Position numbers and translations under genes: made by a program
Source: CAVYGN01 sp963796325
GTDB lineage: Bacteria > Spirochaetota > Brevinematia > Brevinematales > JAOACQ01
Length of the DNA stretch: 64,000 bases
Direction: 5' to 3'
Assembly (NCBI GenBank): GCA_963796325.1
Contig: CAWCLF010000003.1
Coordinates: 186,001-250,000 of the forward strand
Shown here: one piece after another, positions 1-7,900 of the stretch
Layout of the letters: every line of letters begins with the position of its first letter
How positions within the stretch are numbered: the first letter of the stretch is position 1
The notes under the pieces: generated by a model
The model's database searches: none
What the model saw: the letters and a program-made list of their open reading frames with translations, nothing else
What the model was told of the DNA's origin: nothing

Positions 1-144
1 TTTTCCTAATTTTTTTTTATAAAACGGGCTGTACTCCAGGCAATAATTCACATGCCCCAGTATATAATTTTCCTGCAATCGGTCCGATTTTTCCCTTCCC
101 TCATGCTGAAAATCCAAATCGAATTGCCAGAGAAATTCATTCAT
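1..144 (-). CDS. Partial acyl-activating ligase (PaaK-like), N terminus only
   Basis: This open frame starts with ATG at 144 and runs off the left window edge without a stop, giving 48 codons. AGAGGT lies about 8 bases upstream of the ATG and is a good ribosome binding site. The residues YCLEYSPFYKKKL near the window edge resemble the start of phenylacetate-CoA ligase (PaaK) and related AMP-forming acyl ligases, where a helix is followed by a (V/S)PFYR-type motif. It lies 119 bases downstream of the acyl carrier protein gene on the same strand, so a ligase that loads or activates an acyl chain for this pathway makes sense. No catalytic residue is inside the window, so the family call rests on a short match and on context. 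Confidence 0.5.
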   Translation of the reverse strand, partial: MNEFLWQFDLDFQHEGREKSDRLQENYILGHVNYCLEYSPFYKKKLGK

Positions 145-263
145 AAAATACCTCTGTTCGAATCCAGGTCGATGGATTATTAACCTCAGGCTGCTCTGTC
201 AGATCCGGCAGATCAAAAGGTTTGTTAAAAAGAAACGACAGGGCATTATAAACGACGCCGAAA

Positions 264-518
264 TCAGGACTTTTTGGATTCGATGTACTTCAGGATATCC
301 TGAATATTCCTGATCTGTGTTATAACCGGACCGTCCTCTGCCCTGTTTATCTTGAAATTAAACTCTTTTTCAAGTGCTACGATCAGATCTACGCTGTCGA
401 GGCTGTCCAGTCCAAGTTCTTCGAAAATCTTGGATTCCCTTGTGATAATGTTTTCGTCGATCTCAAATTCTTCTACAAAGACCTTTTTAACTTTCTGAAA
501 TATCTCATTAGTCTCCAT
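264..518 (-). CDS. Acyl carrier protein
   Basis: This is an 84-residue acidic four-helix carrier protein of normal ACP length. The motif GLDSLDSVDL contains Ser39, which should receive the 4'-phosphopantetheine arm that carries the growing acyl chain. GAGGAG precedes the ATG by about 8 bases. The gene overlaps the end of the upstream ketosynthase by 11 bases (508-518), so the two are probably translationally coupled. Because it is embedded with two ketosynthases, a ketoreductase and an FAD oxidoreductase, it is more likely a dedicated carrier for a specialised lipid or polyene than the housekeeping AcpP, although that is inference. Confidence 0.93.
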   Translation of the reverse strand: METNEIFQKVKKVFVEEFEIDENIITRESKIFEELGLDSLDSVDLIVALEKEFNFKINRAEDGPVITQIRNIQDILKYIESKKS

Positions 519-1764
519 TATTGTAACTCCTCAACAATAAAATTGAATTAATCCCGCCAAAAGCGAAACTATCCTTCATAATAAGTCCGGGTTTGAAATC
601 TATGAAATTTTGAAGATAATTGATTTTACCGCAGTTTTCATCGGGGGTTATTAAATTCTTTGTCGGCACAAGCCGCCCCTTTTTAATCATCTGGATGCAC
701 ATTATCAATTCAAGCGCTGCGCTCGCTCCGAGGGTATGGCCGATATGCCCTTTCAGGCTGCTGACATAAGGATTGTAACCCCTGGCGTTGAATACCTGTT
801 CGAGTGCGGCGGATTCCTCGCTGTCGCCCATTATTGTGCCTGTGCCATGGGCATTTATATAATCAACTTCTCCGGGAGACGTTCCCGTTTCGGAAAAAAG
901 CCGTTCAATGCCGGTGATCAAGTCCTTATCGGTTACGCGGGTCATATGTTCCCCGCTTGAAAAAGTGGAAAACCCGGTAATTTCGCCCAGGATGTCGGCT
1001 CCCCTTTCTTTTGCGCTTTCCTCGCTCTCGAGGATGAGGGCGCCGGCTCCTTCCCCGCATACCGTTCCATCCCTGTCTTTATCGAACGGCCTTGGAGTTT
1101 CGGAAGGCCTGTCGTTATAGTGAAAAGATGCTGCCTGCAAAATATCGAAAGTAGCGCTGGTAGTGACATGGAGCTCTTCCGCCCCTCCGCACACCATCCC
1201 TTTTTGAAGGCCGAATTTTATGGATTCGTAGGCCAGCCCGATAGATTGGGCCGCCGATGAGCATGCGCTGTTAGGCGACAGGACCCGGCCTTTGACATTA
1301 AAAAAACAGGCGATATTGGCAGCTGTAGTATGAGACATTATCTGGAAAAACTGTCCGGATTTGATCGAGGAAATGCTCTTTTCCTGCCTGACACGGTATG
1401 CGAAATCATATATCGATTTGCTCGATCCCGTTGTCGATGAAAAACAGACGCCGTAATCTCCGGACAGGAAATGTTCTTCTTTAAGATCAGCCATATTGAC
1501 GGCTTCCCTGGCAGCCAGGCTTGCCAGCAGGGAAGTTCTTCCCATGTTCCTGCGAAAATCCCGGGGGATTTCTTTTTCATTCAAATCTGCCGTTATAAGG
1601 GCTCCGACTTCGCACAACATGTCCGTTATACTCTCTTTCCAGACGGCGCCGACATTTATAACCCCGGATCTGTTGGAAAATATTCCCTGAGCAAGAGCGT
1701 TGACGCCCAGTCCGAAAGGAGAGATTGCCCCCATTCCAGTAATAAAGACCCTGTTCAATTTCAT
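508..1764 (-). CDS. Beta-ketoacyl-ACP synthase (FabF/KAS II-like)
   Basis: This 418-residue condensing enzyme should catalyse decarboxylative Claisen condensation of malonyl-ACP with an acyl chain. The thiolase-fold triad is complete: Cys168 in SACSSAAQ, His306 in NAHGTGT and His343 in GHTLGAS. The DKDRDGTVCGEGAGALILE segment is typical of the family. The start overlaps the stop of the upstream FAD oxidoreductase gene as ATGA (1761-1764) and the end overlaps the ACP gene, so the block is tightly coupled. It is a second, divergent paralogue of the ketosynthase at 3176. Such pairs are common in aryl polyene and related clusters, where both members are active or form a heterodimer. Here both have full triads, so neither looks like a chain-length factor. 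Confidence 0.92.
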   Translation of the reverse strand: MKLNRVFITGMGAISPFGLGVNALAQGIFSNRSGVINVGAVWKESITDMLCEVGALITADLNEKEIPRDFRRNMGRTSLLASLAAREAVNMADLKEEHFLSGDYGVCFSSTTGSSKSIYDFAYRVRQEKSISSIKSGQFFQIMSHTTAANIACFFNVKGRVLSPNSACSSAAQSIGLAYESIKFGLQKGMVCGGAEELHVTTSATFDILQAASFHYNDRPSETPRPFDKDRDGTVCGEGAGALILESEESAKERGADILGEITGFSTFSSGEHMTRVTDKDLITGIERLFSETGTSPGEVDYINAHGTGTIMGDSEESAALEQVFNARGYNPYVSSLKGHIGHTLGASAALELIMCIQMIKKGRLVPTKNLITPDENCGKINYLQNFIDFKPGLIMKDSFAFGGINSILLLRSYNNGD

Positions 1765-3203
1765 GGATTTTGCACCTTAGCCCAGAATTTATCCGATTCC
1801 AGCACTTCGAAAGCCAGGCTGAAAGAGGATATCATAGCCCCCAGGACACCGGGATAAATAGCCTGCCCGACGAGATATAAACCTCTTACAGGGACTTTGT
1901 GCTGGAAACCGATCGCATTCATGGTCTGTTTTACTCCGTAAGCCGATCCGTTTACCGTTTTAGTATAACGTTCGAACGACCATGGTTTCAGATAATCCAG
2001 CAATACGGTCCTGCCTTTCAAGCCGGGGATTTCTTGATATATTATCTTTTCCATCAGGAAAAATTTTTCTTTTTCACGCTTTTTCCTTTCCTCGTCATCA
2101 AGGGGAAATGACTTGTTATTATCCATTAAAAAAACACAGAAAGTCAGCTCCTCGCCGGAATGATTCATCGTAGTGCCCAGGTTGATATCCAGATTTTCGT
2201 CATAAATGACAAAATTTTCTATTTCTATATCCTTGTAGCCTTCAACTTTAAAAAAAGCGACATACATACCGAAAGTATTTTCGGCTTCCTGGAGCCGGCG
2301 TTTGAAAATAGGACGGAATATATTCTTTTTGACCTTTTCACTCAGTAATTTCGGATTGAATGAAGCGACTATTTTCGGAGCAAAATACTCTTCCCCTGAA
2401 TTAAGTTTGATTCCGACCGCATTTTTGCTTTCTCCGATAAGGATCTCATCGACTTCGGAATTTGTAAAGAGGTCCACGCCGTACCTTGCAAGTTCACGTT
2501 TATAATTCGACAGAAGTCTGTTTATTCCCTTTATAGTGAAAAATCCCGGGGCCCTGTAGAATCCTCCCAGTACAAATGCATGGATGATGAAAGGAACCTC
2601 ATCCGCCCGGCTGCCTATCAGCATATAACTCAGCGTTCCCAGCATATTCATGAGGTCATGCGAAGTGTTGAATTGTTTGAGGCAGTCTTTGAGGGTATAA
2701 TTTGATATGTCGGTGAAACCATAGACCTTGTCTGCCGACGGACTCAGAGTATGATTGAAGTAGAAAGATTTATCATTTACTTCCCTGACAAGTCTTAAAT
2801 AATTCCTGACGGCTTGTGCGCTCTCGGGAAAATATTCTATGAGGGCCTTTTCAACATTTTCGTAACCTTTCGGGATATGATACTTTTTTGATCCGATAAT
2901 AATGCTGCCGTATCCGTTTTCACTTAATTCCGTTTCCACTTCATCTCTTACATTCAAATATTTTAATAAGGAAAAAATTGCTCCCGCAGCATCCATCCAG
3001 CCGCTGACATGAAGACCGGGGCTGATTTCACAGCCCTTTCTTTTATAGGGCCTTATCAGAGGAGCGACATCGCCGTCCCTTTCGAATATTGCGACATGCA
3101 GGCCTTCCTTTGCTAAAATTAAAGCCGATGTCAGACCGCTGATCCCCGCCCCGATTACTATCGCATCATATTGTTTTAATGAGCCTTGATCATTAAACAA
3201 CAA
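1761..3203 (-). CDS. CrtI-family FAD-dependent oxidoreductase (phytoene desaturase-like)
   Basis: The 480-residue protein opens with a Rossmann FAD site, GAGISG at residues 18-23, followed by a Glu-Arg pair at the end of the second strand. Near the C terminus, PVRGLYLVGQAIYPGVLGAM matches the second FAD-contacting motif of the carotenoid desaturase/isomerase family. There is no ATG near the family start. A TTG at 3203, with GGGGG about 7 bases upstream, is the best start and overlaps the upstream ketosynthase by 28 bases. No phytoene synthase or other isoprenoid gene is present, so the substrate is more likely an acyl or polyene chain than a carotene. Desaturation, saturation and isomerisation are all possible; the direction cannot be read from sequence. 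Confidence 0.82.
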   Translation of the reverse strand: MLFNDQGSLKQYDAIVIGAGISGLTSALILAKEGLHVAIFERDGDVAPLIRPYKRKGCEISPGLHVSGWMDAAGAIFSLLKYLNVRDEVETELSENGYGSIIIGSKKYHIPKGYENVEKALIEYFPESAQAVRNYLRLVREVNDKSFYFNHTLSPSADKVYGFTDISNYTLKDCLKQFNTSHDLMNMLGTLSYMLIGSRADEVPFIIHAFVLGGFYRAPGFFTIKGINRLLSNYKRELARYGVDLFTNSEVDEILIGESKNAVGIKLNSGEEYFAPKIVASFNPKLLSEKVKKNIFRPIFKRRLQEAENTFGMYVAFFKVEGYKDIEIENFVIYDENLDINLGTTMNHSGEELTFCVFLMDNNKSFPLDDEERKKREKEKFFLMEKIIYQEIPGLKGRTVLLDYLKPWSFERYTKTVNGSAYGVKQTMNAIGFQHKVPVRGLYLVGQAIYPGVLGAMISSFSLAFEVLESDKFWAKVQNP

Positions 3204-4390
3204 TTTGTTCCCCCAAAACCCGCTGAATTTAACAGCATAATTTCCGGTTTTAAATCAATTGCTTCCGCAGCTATCCTTATAGGAGGAGCCCCTTCCTCCT
3301 GTTCCTTAAAGTTAATATTCGGAGCGATAAATCCTCCCCGGCTCATGAGAAGGCTGTATACAACCTGCGATGCGCCCGACATCCACATCTCATGTCCTGT
3401 CATCGATTTTATTGAAGAAACCCATGGCATATCGGCGCCGAACACGTTATAAATTGCTTCAACCTCTCTTGAATCTCCCACCATTGTCGAGGTTGCATGG
3501 GCTGTTATATAATCTATATCTTTTTCATTTATTCCCGAGCGCTTTATGACGTCCTTCATACATCGTTCCAGGCCTTTACCGGAAGGAACGGACAACTTGA
3601 ACCCGTCGGAAGAGAAGGAGTATCCTAAAACCTCTCCGAGTATGTTCGCACCTCTTTTCATTGCTAGGTCGAGGCGTTCAAGTGCGACGACAGCCGCGCC
3701 TCCGCTCGGCACCAGGCCGTCCCTGTTTTTATCGAAAGGGCGGGAAGCATGTGAAGGTTCGTCAATTCTCATAGAAAACGCCTCTGTTGCGTCAAAGCTG
3801 CAGACAGATTGCCAGTTGATTTCCTGGACCCCGCCGCAGAGTATCCTTTCCTGCCTTCCGTTTGCGATCAGGTCCGCAGATTGACCGACGGCATGTCCGC
3901 CGCTCGCACAGGCTCCGCTGATAGTCCAGCAGGCGCCCTGGTTCTGAAGAAGAGTATTCAGATTTATAGTGACATGCGAATTGAGCGACATAAAAACCCT
4001 TGTGGCTCCGATAGGCAATGTTCTTTTTTCATTTTTTGTTATTTCTACAGATTCGGCTACAGGTACTGTTGTGCTGTCATTGCCTATGATCAAACCGGTT
4101 TGAGGACTTTTCAGATCTTCCTCTTTCCATCCGGCCTGTGTATATGCATCGACCGCTGATTTATAAGCCTGCAAAGCTTCCTCGGCAAGCGTTCTCTGCT
4201 GCTTATTTGAGAGCTCCGGTTTAACAAAACCTTTGATCTTTCCTGTAAGAGGACTTCTGAACCCGAGTTCTATTCTTGCAGGATCTATCACAATGCCGGA
4301 AGTCCCATGTTCAAGAGAAGATTTCACTGTTTCAAGATCCGAACCGAGGCTCGAAACGATTCCCAGTCCGACTATTGCGACTCTATACAT
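3176..4390 (-). CDS. Beta-ketoacyl-ACP synthase (FabB/KAS I-like)
   Basis: This is a 404-residue condensing enzyme when started at the ATG at 4390 (MYRVAIVGLG), which has GGCGG 7 bases upstream. A longer reading upstream inside fabG lacks support. The triad is Cys161 in GACASGGHA, His298 in THATST and His333 in MTGHEMWMSGA. The C-terminal part, with SLLMSRGGFIAPNIN and SAGFGGTNCCL, is more FabB-like than the other ketosynthase. The residues after His333 (EMWMSGAS) differ from the usual LGAAG loop, which could alter chain or substrate choice. It overlaps fabG by 8 bases and the next gene by 28, so it is in one translationally coupled run. Confidence 0.91.
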   Translation of the reverse strand: MYRVAIVGLGIVSSLGSDLETVKSSLEHGTSGIVIDPARIELGFRSPLTGKIKGFVKPELSNKQQRTLAEEALQAYKSAVDAYTQAGWKEEDLKSPQTGLIIGNDSTTVPVAESVEITKNEKRTLPIGATRVFMSLNSHVTINLNTLLQNQGACWTISGACASGGHAVGQSADLIANGRQERILCGGVQEINWQSVCSFDATEAFSMRIDEPSHASRPFDKNRDGLVPSGGAAVVALERLDLAMKRGANILGEVLGYSFSSDGFKLSVPSGKGLERCMKDVIKRSGINEKDIDYITAHATSTMVGDSREVEAIYNVFGADMPWVSSIKSMTGHEMWMSGASQVVYSLLMSRGGFIAPNINFKEQEEGAPPIRIAAEAIDLKPEIMLLNSAGFGGTNCCLMIKAH

Positions 4391-5108
4391 AAATTCCGCC
4401 GTTGACAGCAATAACCTGGCCTGTAATGTAGGAAGCACCGGCGGAGCATAAAAAGGAAACTACAGACGCCACTTCTTCAGGGCTGCCGATTCTTTTCATG
4501 GGGATCCTCTTTATAATTTCCTCGGCAGGCAGTCCTTTAATCATGTCTGTTTCAATAAAACCCGGAGCGACGACATTGACCCTGATCCCGCGGCCTGCGA
4601 CTTCCAGTGCGAGAGATTTGCTCGCTCCTATAATTCCCGCCTTGGCTGCGGAATAATTGCCCTGCCCCGGCAATCCGCTCTGTCCGGCAGTTGAAGATAT
4701 ATTTATTATTGTCCCCTTCCGTTTCTGGAGCATCTGGAAAACGACCCTTTTCGTTACGTTGAAATAACCGTTCAGGCTGGTATCGATCACGTCCTGCCAA
4801 TCCTCATCCTTCATCCAGACCAATAGCGAATCCCTTGTAATCCCTGCATTATTGACCAGAACTTCAGGAACTTCATTTTCCAGCAGAGGAGCGAGATTTT
4901 CTTCCGTCTCGGCGCTTGAAGAGACATCGAACGGAAGCAATTTGCAATCTTGTCCCAGTGCTTCGATGTTTTTCGAGAGTTTTTTTGCCGCTTCATGATT
5001 ATTCCTGTAATTTGCCCAGATGCTGTATCCGTCCCGGGCTAATTTCAAAGCGATGGAATAACCTATGCCGCGGCTTGCGCCTGTGATTAAAGCTATTTTT
5101 TTTTCCAT
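4383..5108 (-). CDS. fabG: 3-oxoacyl-ACP reductase, FabG-type SDR
   Basis: This 241-residue short-chain dehydrogenase should reduce 3-oxoacyl-ACP with NAD(P)H. It has the cofactor motif TGASRGIG (residues 9-16), NNAG at 86-89, and catalytic Ser139, Tyr152 and Lys156 (YSAAK), plus Asn113. The ATG at 5108 starts the protein exactly where FabG proteins start (MEKKIALITG). The longer upstream reading would place about 33 unrelated residues in front. Its ribosome binding site is weak. It is the first gene of the leftward run fabG-KAS-FAD oxidoreductase-KAS-ACP-ligase. The symbol denotes family membership; a specialised paralogue is likely. Confidence 0.9.
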   Translation of the reverse strand: MEKKIALITGASRGIGYSIALKLARDGYSIWANYRNNHEAAKKLSKNIEALGQDCKLLPFDVSSSAETEENLAPLLENEVPEVLVNNAGITRDSLLVWMKDEDWQDVIDTSLNGYFNVTKRVVFQMLQKRKGTIINISSTAGQSGLPGQGNYSAAKAGIIGASKSLALEVAGRGIRVNVVAPGFIETDMIKGLPAEEIIKRIPMKRIGSPEEVASVVSFLCSAGASYITGQVIAVNGGIYV

Positions 5109-5420
5109 AATAACTGCTTTTTTAAGATTTTTAAAAATGACAGAATAAGACTTATGAAAATAAATTAATAAATATACCAGCTTTGAAAGAACAATATTTC
5201 CGGGCAATTATTAACTTAATAAAGAAAATACGCCATTTTCATTATGACGGTATTATATCAGTTAGATGAAAAAATATCAAATAATGATAATGGTTAATGA
5301 ATTACGGGTTTAGTCAGTTCCGCAGGCAATTGTTTAAAAATTATTAAATAAAAACACTTGATGTTTTTCCGGATAATGTTTATTTTCTATTAATTTGTAA
5401 TTTATTTGAAGGATATAAAT
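5109..5420. other. AT-rich divergent intergenic region between fabG and the CuA gene
   Basis: These 312 bases contain no supportable gene. They should hold two divergent promoters. On the minus strand a weak candidate for the fabG run is TTGTTC at 5189-5194 with TATTAA at 5165-5170 (18-base spacer). On the plus strand a better candidate is listed separately at 5358-5386. AAAAACA and TGTTTTT at 5350-5368 form a small inverted repeat over the plus-strand -35 region, possibly a regulator site. Confidence 0.4.
5358..5386 (+). promoter_or_regulatory. Candidate sigma70-type promoter for the CuA lipoprotein gene
   Basis: TTGATG (5358-5363) and TATTTT (5381-5386) are separated by 17 bases, and the predicted start of transcription is about 28 bases before the ATG at 5421. 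In AT-rich DNA this degree of match can occur by chance. Confidence 0.35.
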
Positions 5421-5843
5421 ATGATGTCTAAAACATTTTCCGGTTTGATCTCTTTTACGGCTTTGATGCTTTTATTTTCGGGGTGCATGAGCGCTCCGAA
5501 AAAATACACCGAAGCCGAAATTGCCGCAATGCCCCCCTCCGGGCAGATTTCGAACGGCATCAGGGTCGTAAAAATGACGGCAAAGCAGTTCGAGTATATA
5601 CCCGAGCCGGTTGTAGTAATAAGCGGGGAATCGGTAGAGCTCGATATTACTTCAATCGATGTTACGCATGGTTTTGATCTCCCCTCTTACAAGATCAACA
5701 TGGAGCTTAAGCCCAAAGAGACAGAGGTTGTAACATTCAAAGCGGGCGAGAAAGGAGTTTATCCTTTTTATTGTTCGGTATTTTGCGGTCTGGGCCATGG
5801 TGACATGAGGGGAAATTTAATTGTTTTACCGGTTACGAATTAA
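5421..5843 (+). CDS. CuA-site cupredoxin lipoprotein (detached cytochrome c oxidase subunit II-like domain)
   Basis: This 140-residue protein has a lipoprotein signal with lipobox LFSGC (Cys22) and then one cupredoxin domain. The binuclear copper ligands of a CuA site are all visible: His83 in VTHGF, then Cys118, Cys122, His126 and Met129 in CSVFCGLGHGDM. That spacing, C-x3-C-x3-H-x2-M, is the pattern of oxidase subunit II and nitrous oxide reductase. There is no membrane hairpin of a standard subunit II, only the lipid anchor. The ATG at 5421 has GAAGGA 8 bases upstream. The gene is alone on the plus strand inside a minus-strand lipid cluster, and its last 4 bases (TTAA) overlap the end of the convergent LolA-like gene. 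It may transfer electrons to the oxidase whose subunit I lies at 62644, or serve as a periplasmic copper carrier. Confidence 0.85.
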   Translation: MMSKTFSGLISFTALMLLFSGCMSAPKKYTEAEIAAMPPSGQISNGIRVVKMTAKQFEYIPEPVVVISGESVELDITSIDVTHGFDLPSYKINMELKPKETEVVTFKAGEKGVYPFYCSVFCGLGHGDMRGNLIVLPVTN

Positions 5844-6643
5844 TTTCCAGCAGAAGCGTCCGCCCCGTTCGTATTCGACAGGGAGGCGTTTTCCGAACTC
5901 GTTCCGGAAACCGGGTTACCTGTTTCATTCATATCAAGATATTCAATGATATAATGTTTGGAAGTAATGACCTGGTCATAGAGGAATATCTTTGTAAGGA
6001 CCGTTCCGCCTTCCCATTCCCTGGGAGATGAGTAATAAGCTGTCGTCATCTTCTTACCGCTCCTGGCAAAGAAATCGGATTTCACGGGAAGAAAATTATC
6101 TTCGTCAACCCATAGATTGACCGTGCTGTAATTTGCATAACGGTCTTTTGAAGAGAGCTCGAGGATATAACAATTTTTTTCAGGAGATTTATTTCCGTCG
6201 GGATTTATACCGGAAATTGTTTCCTCTCCTTTTAGTCTTGCCTGATAATTTTCGGCATAATACAGCCTCACGATATCTGCGTATGATACCCCTCCCATCA
6301 TCCTTTGAGCGGCTGTTATACGGATGGGATTTTTTGTATTCGGAACAACTATCCAGATATCGTCATCATGAATTATGAGCTTGCGGCCATTCATGCTTTC
6401 CGGTTCCTGGAATTCAATCGATGTCATTTTCCCATTTGTTACAAAGCCTTTCATTATAGTATAATCTTCAAAAGCATCGTTTTTATAGCTGTCGACACGT
6501 ATCGTTATTTCAAAACTGCTCTTGTTTGTAGCGCAGGCGTCTATTTTTTGAACTATCTCATCGGCTGTAACGGAAAATCCGCAAACCGAAGAGGCGAGAA
6601 TAATGAAAGAAACGGCTATTGTCTTATAATTTAATATTTTCAT
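5840..6643 (-). CDS. LolA-like outer membrane lipoprotein-sorting protein
   Basis: The product (267 residues from the ATG at 6643, which has GGGAGG 5 bases upstream) has a Sec signal peptide and then a LolA/LppX-type fold. Clues are repeated beta-strand segments such as FEITIRVDSY, GRKLIIHDDDIWIVVP and VNLWVDEDNFLPVKSDFF, which match the outer membrane lipoprotein-sorting protein family. Such proteins carry lipids or lipoproteins through the periplasm in a hydrophobic half-barrel. The C-terminal 25 residues are Ser/Asn/Ala-rich and look disordered. It lies just downstream of two LolCE-type permeases and a LolD-type ATPase, so the four probably form one lipid or lipoprotein export route. This is not necessarily the housekeeping Lol system. 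Confidence 0.8.
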   Translation of the reverse strand: MKILNYKTIAVSFIILASSVCGFSVTADEIVQKIDACATNKSSFEITIRVDSYKNDAFEDYTIMKGFVTNGKMTSIEFQEPESMNGRKLIIHDDDIWIVVPNTKNPIRITAAQRMMGGVSYADIVRLYYAENYQARLKGEETISGINPDGNKSPEKNCYILELSSKDRYANYSTVNLWVDEDNFLPVKSDFFARSGKKMTTAYYSSPREWEGGTVLTKIFLYDQVITSKHYIIEYLDMNETGNPVSGTSSENASLSNTNGADASAGN

Positions 6644-6664
6644 AATTCCTCCCTGCAAACAAAG

Positions 6665-7888
6665 TCATATCCATCGCAATGCATCCGTTATTGAAATTCT
6701 TGACGCTCTTCTCGAAGGATTGATGGAGGCGATCACAGCCACCGATGTAAACAGGATCATACATTCAACAATCGCCTTAAATTGAGGATGAAAAAAGACA
6801 TGCATAACGATATTCTGCCCTCCTTCATTAATGATAACGGGAAAACCTCCGATAATTTCAGTTACGCCGATAAACATATAACTTATTACAAGCCCGGCGA
6901 GACTTCCGATGATGCCTAAAAGGGCGCTTTCAGCTATAAAGATCCTTGCAACCTGGCTTCGTTTTGTGCCCAGGGCCCGTATGGTCCCGATCTCTCGGAT
7001 CCTGTCGTAAAGGTTCATATTTACCGTATTGGATATTGTAAAGGTTACTATTCCCAGGACAATCAATATTATGATAATGAAAACGGCATCATACATTAAT
7101 TTTACACTGCGGTAAAATTCGGCCAGACTTTCCCAGTTTTTATATTCCAGATTGTATTTTCTTGAAATTTTCTCGATTTCAGGAAGGATTTTCCCGGTAT
7201 CCTCAGTATTCTTAAGTAAAATTACAATCTTCTGCACGCTCTTACCGATATTCAATAAATTTTGCACAGTTTTAAGCTCTGCCGATGACGACATATTGTC
7301 AAGGTCTGCAAAGCCGGTTCTTGTAATACCGACCAGTTCGAAATCGGAGGCATTGATCCCTCCGCCTTTAACGTTACCCAATAAAGTCAATATATCTCCG
7401 GTTTTAGCCGAGAGCTTTTTTGCCGCACCTTCCCCTAAAATTATTCCATTGGGCTTCGCCGGTGTTAAATTTGTGCCGCTTATCAGCGCCGAATATCCAT
7501 TGAGTTTTAATTCGGAATCAGGGTTTCCGGCCTCCCCTGCAACAACTGCGGATCTTTCACCCGATGAAATGATGCCGCTGTATGCCATTCTCGCTGTTGC
7601 AATTTCAATTTCGGGCAGGATTTTCAAGTCGTTCAGTACAGGTTCGGGATTTCTAATCAGATAATTATACGGATCATCACTGCCGTACTTTGAAAAACCC
7701 TTGGCATATAACTGGTAATGTCCTATTCCGTTATGGATCATGGACTCCCTGAGCTCGCTGGAATTCCAGTTGAAGAAGCCATGAGTCAAAAGACAAGCCG
7801 TCATCCCTATGATGATGGAAATCATCGTTATAAAAGAGCGCCTGAAGTTTTTAATAATATTCCTGAAACCTATTATAAGGTAAAACAC
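6665..7888 (-). CDS. ABC transporter permease, FtsX/LolCE/MacB type (second copy)
   Basis: The 407-residue protein has one N-terminal membrane segment (about residues 17-38), a large periplasmic domain, and three C-terminal membrane segments beginning near residue 265. This is the topology of LolC/LolE and MacB. The conserved segment RIREIGTIRALGTKRSQVARIF lies between the second and third segments, as in the FtsX domain. The start is a GTG at 7888 with AAGGA 7 bases upstream; an ATG two bases earlier is out of frame. It is paralogous to the next gene upstream (matching MIRNPEP/MITDCK, YSGIISSGERSA/FQGIAATGEKSA), so the two probably form a heterodimeric permease with the ATPase at 9138. Mechanotransmission rather than classical transport is the family mode. 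Confidence 0.87.
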   Translation of the reverse strand: MFYLIIGFRNIIKNFRRSFITMISIIIGMTACLLTHGFFNWNSSELRESMIHNGIGHYQLYAKGFSKYGSDDPYNYLIRNPEPVLNDLKILPEIEIATARMAYSGIISSGERSAVVAGEAGNPDSELKLNGYSALISGTNLTPAKPNGIILGEGAAKKLSAKTGDILTLLGNVKGGGINASDFELVGITRTGFADLDNMSSSAELKTVQNLLNIGKSVQKIVILLKNTEDTGKILPEIEKISRKYNLEYKNWESLAEFYRSVKLMYDAVFIIIILIVLGIVTFTISNTVNMNLYDRIREIGTIRALGTKRSQVARIFIAESALLGIIGSLAGLVISYMFIGVTEIIGGFPVIINEGGQNIVMHVFFHPQFKAIVECMILFTSVAVIASINPSRRASRISITDALRWI

Positions 7889-7900
7889 ATAAGATTCCTT

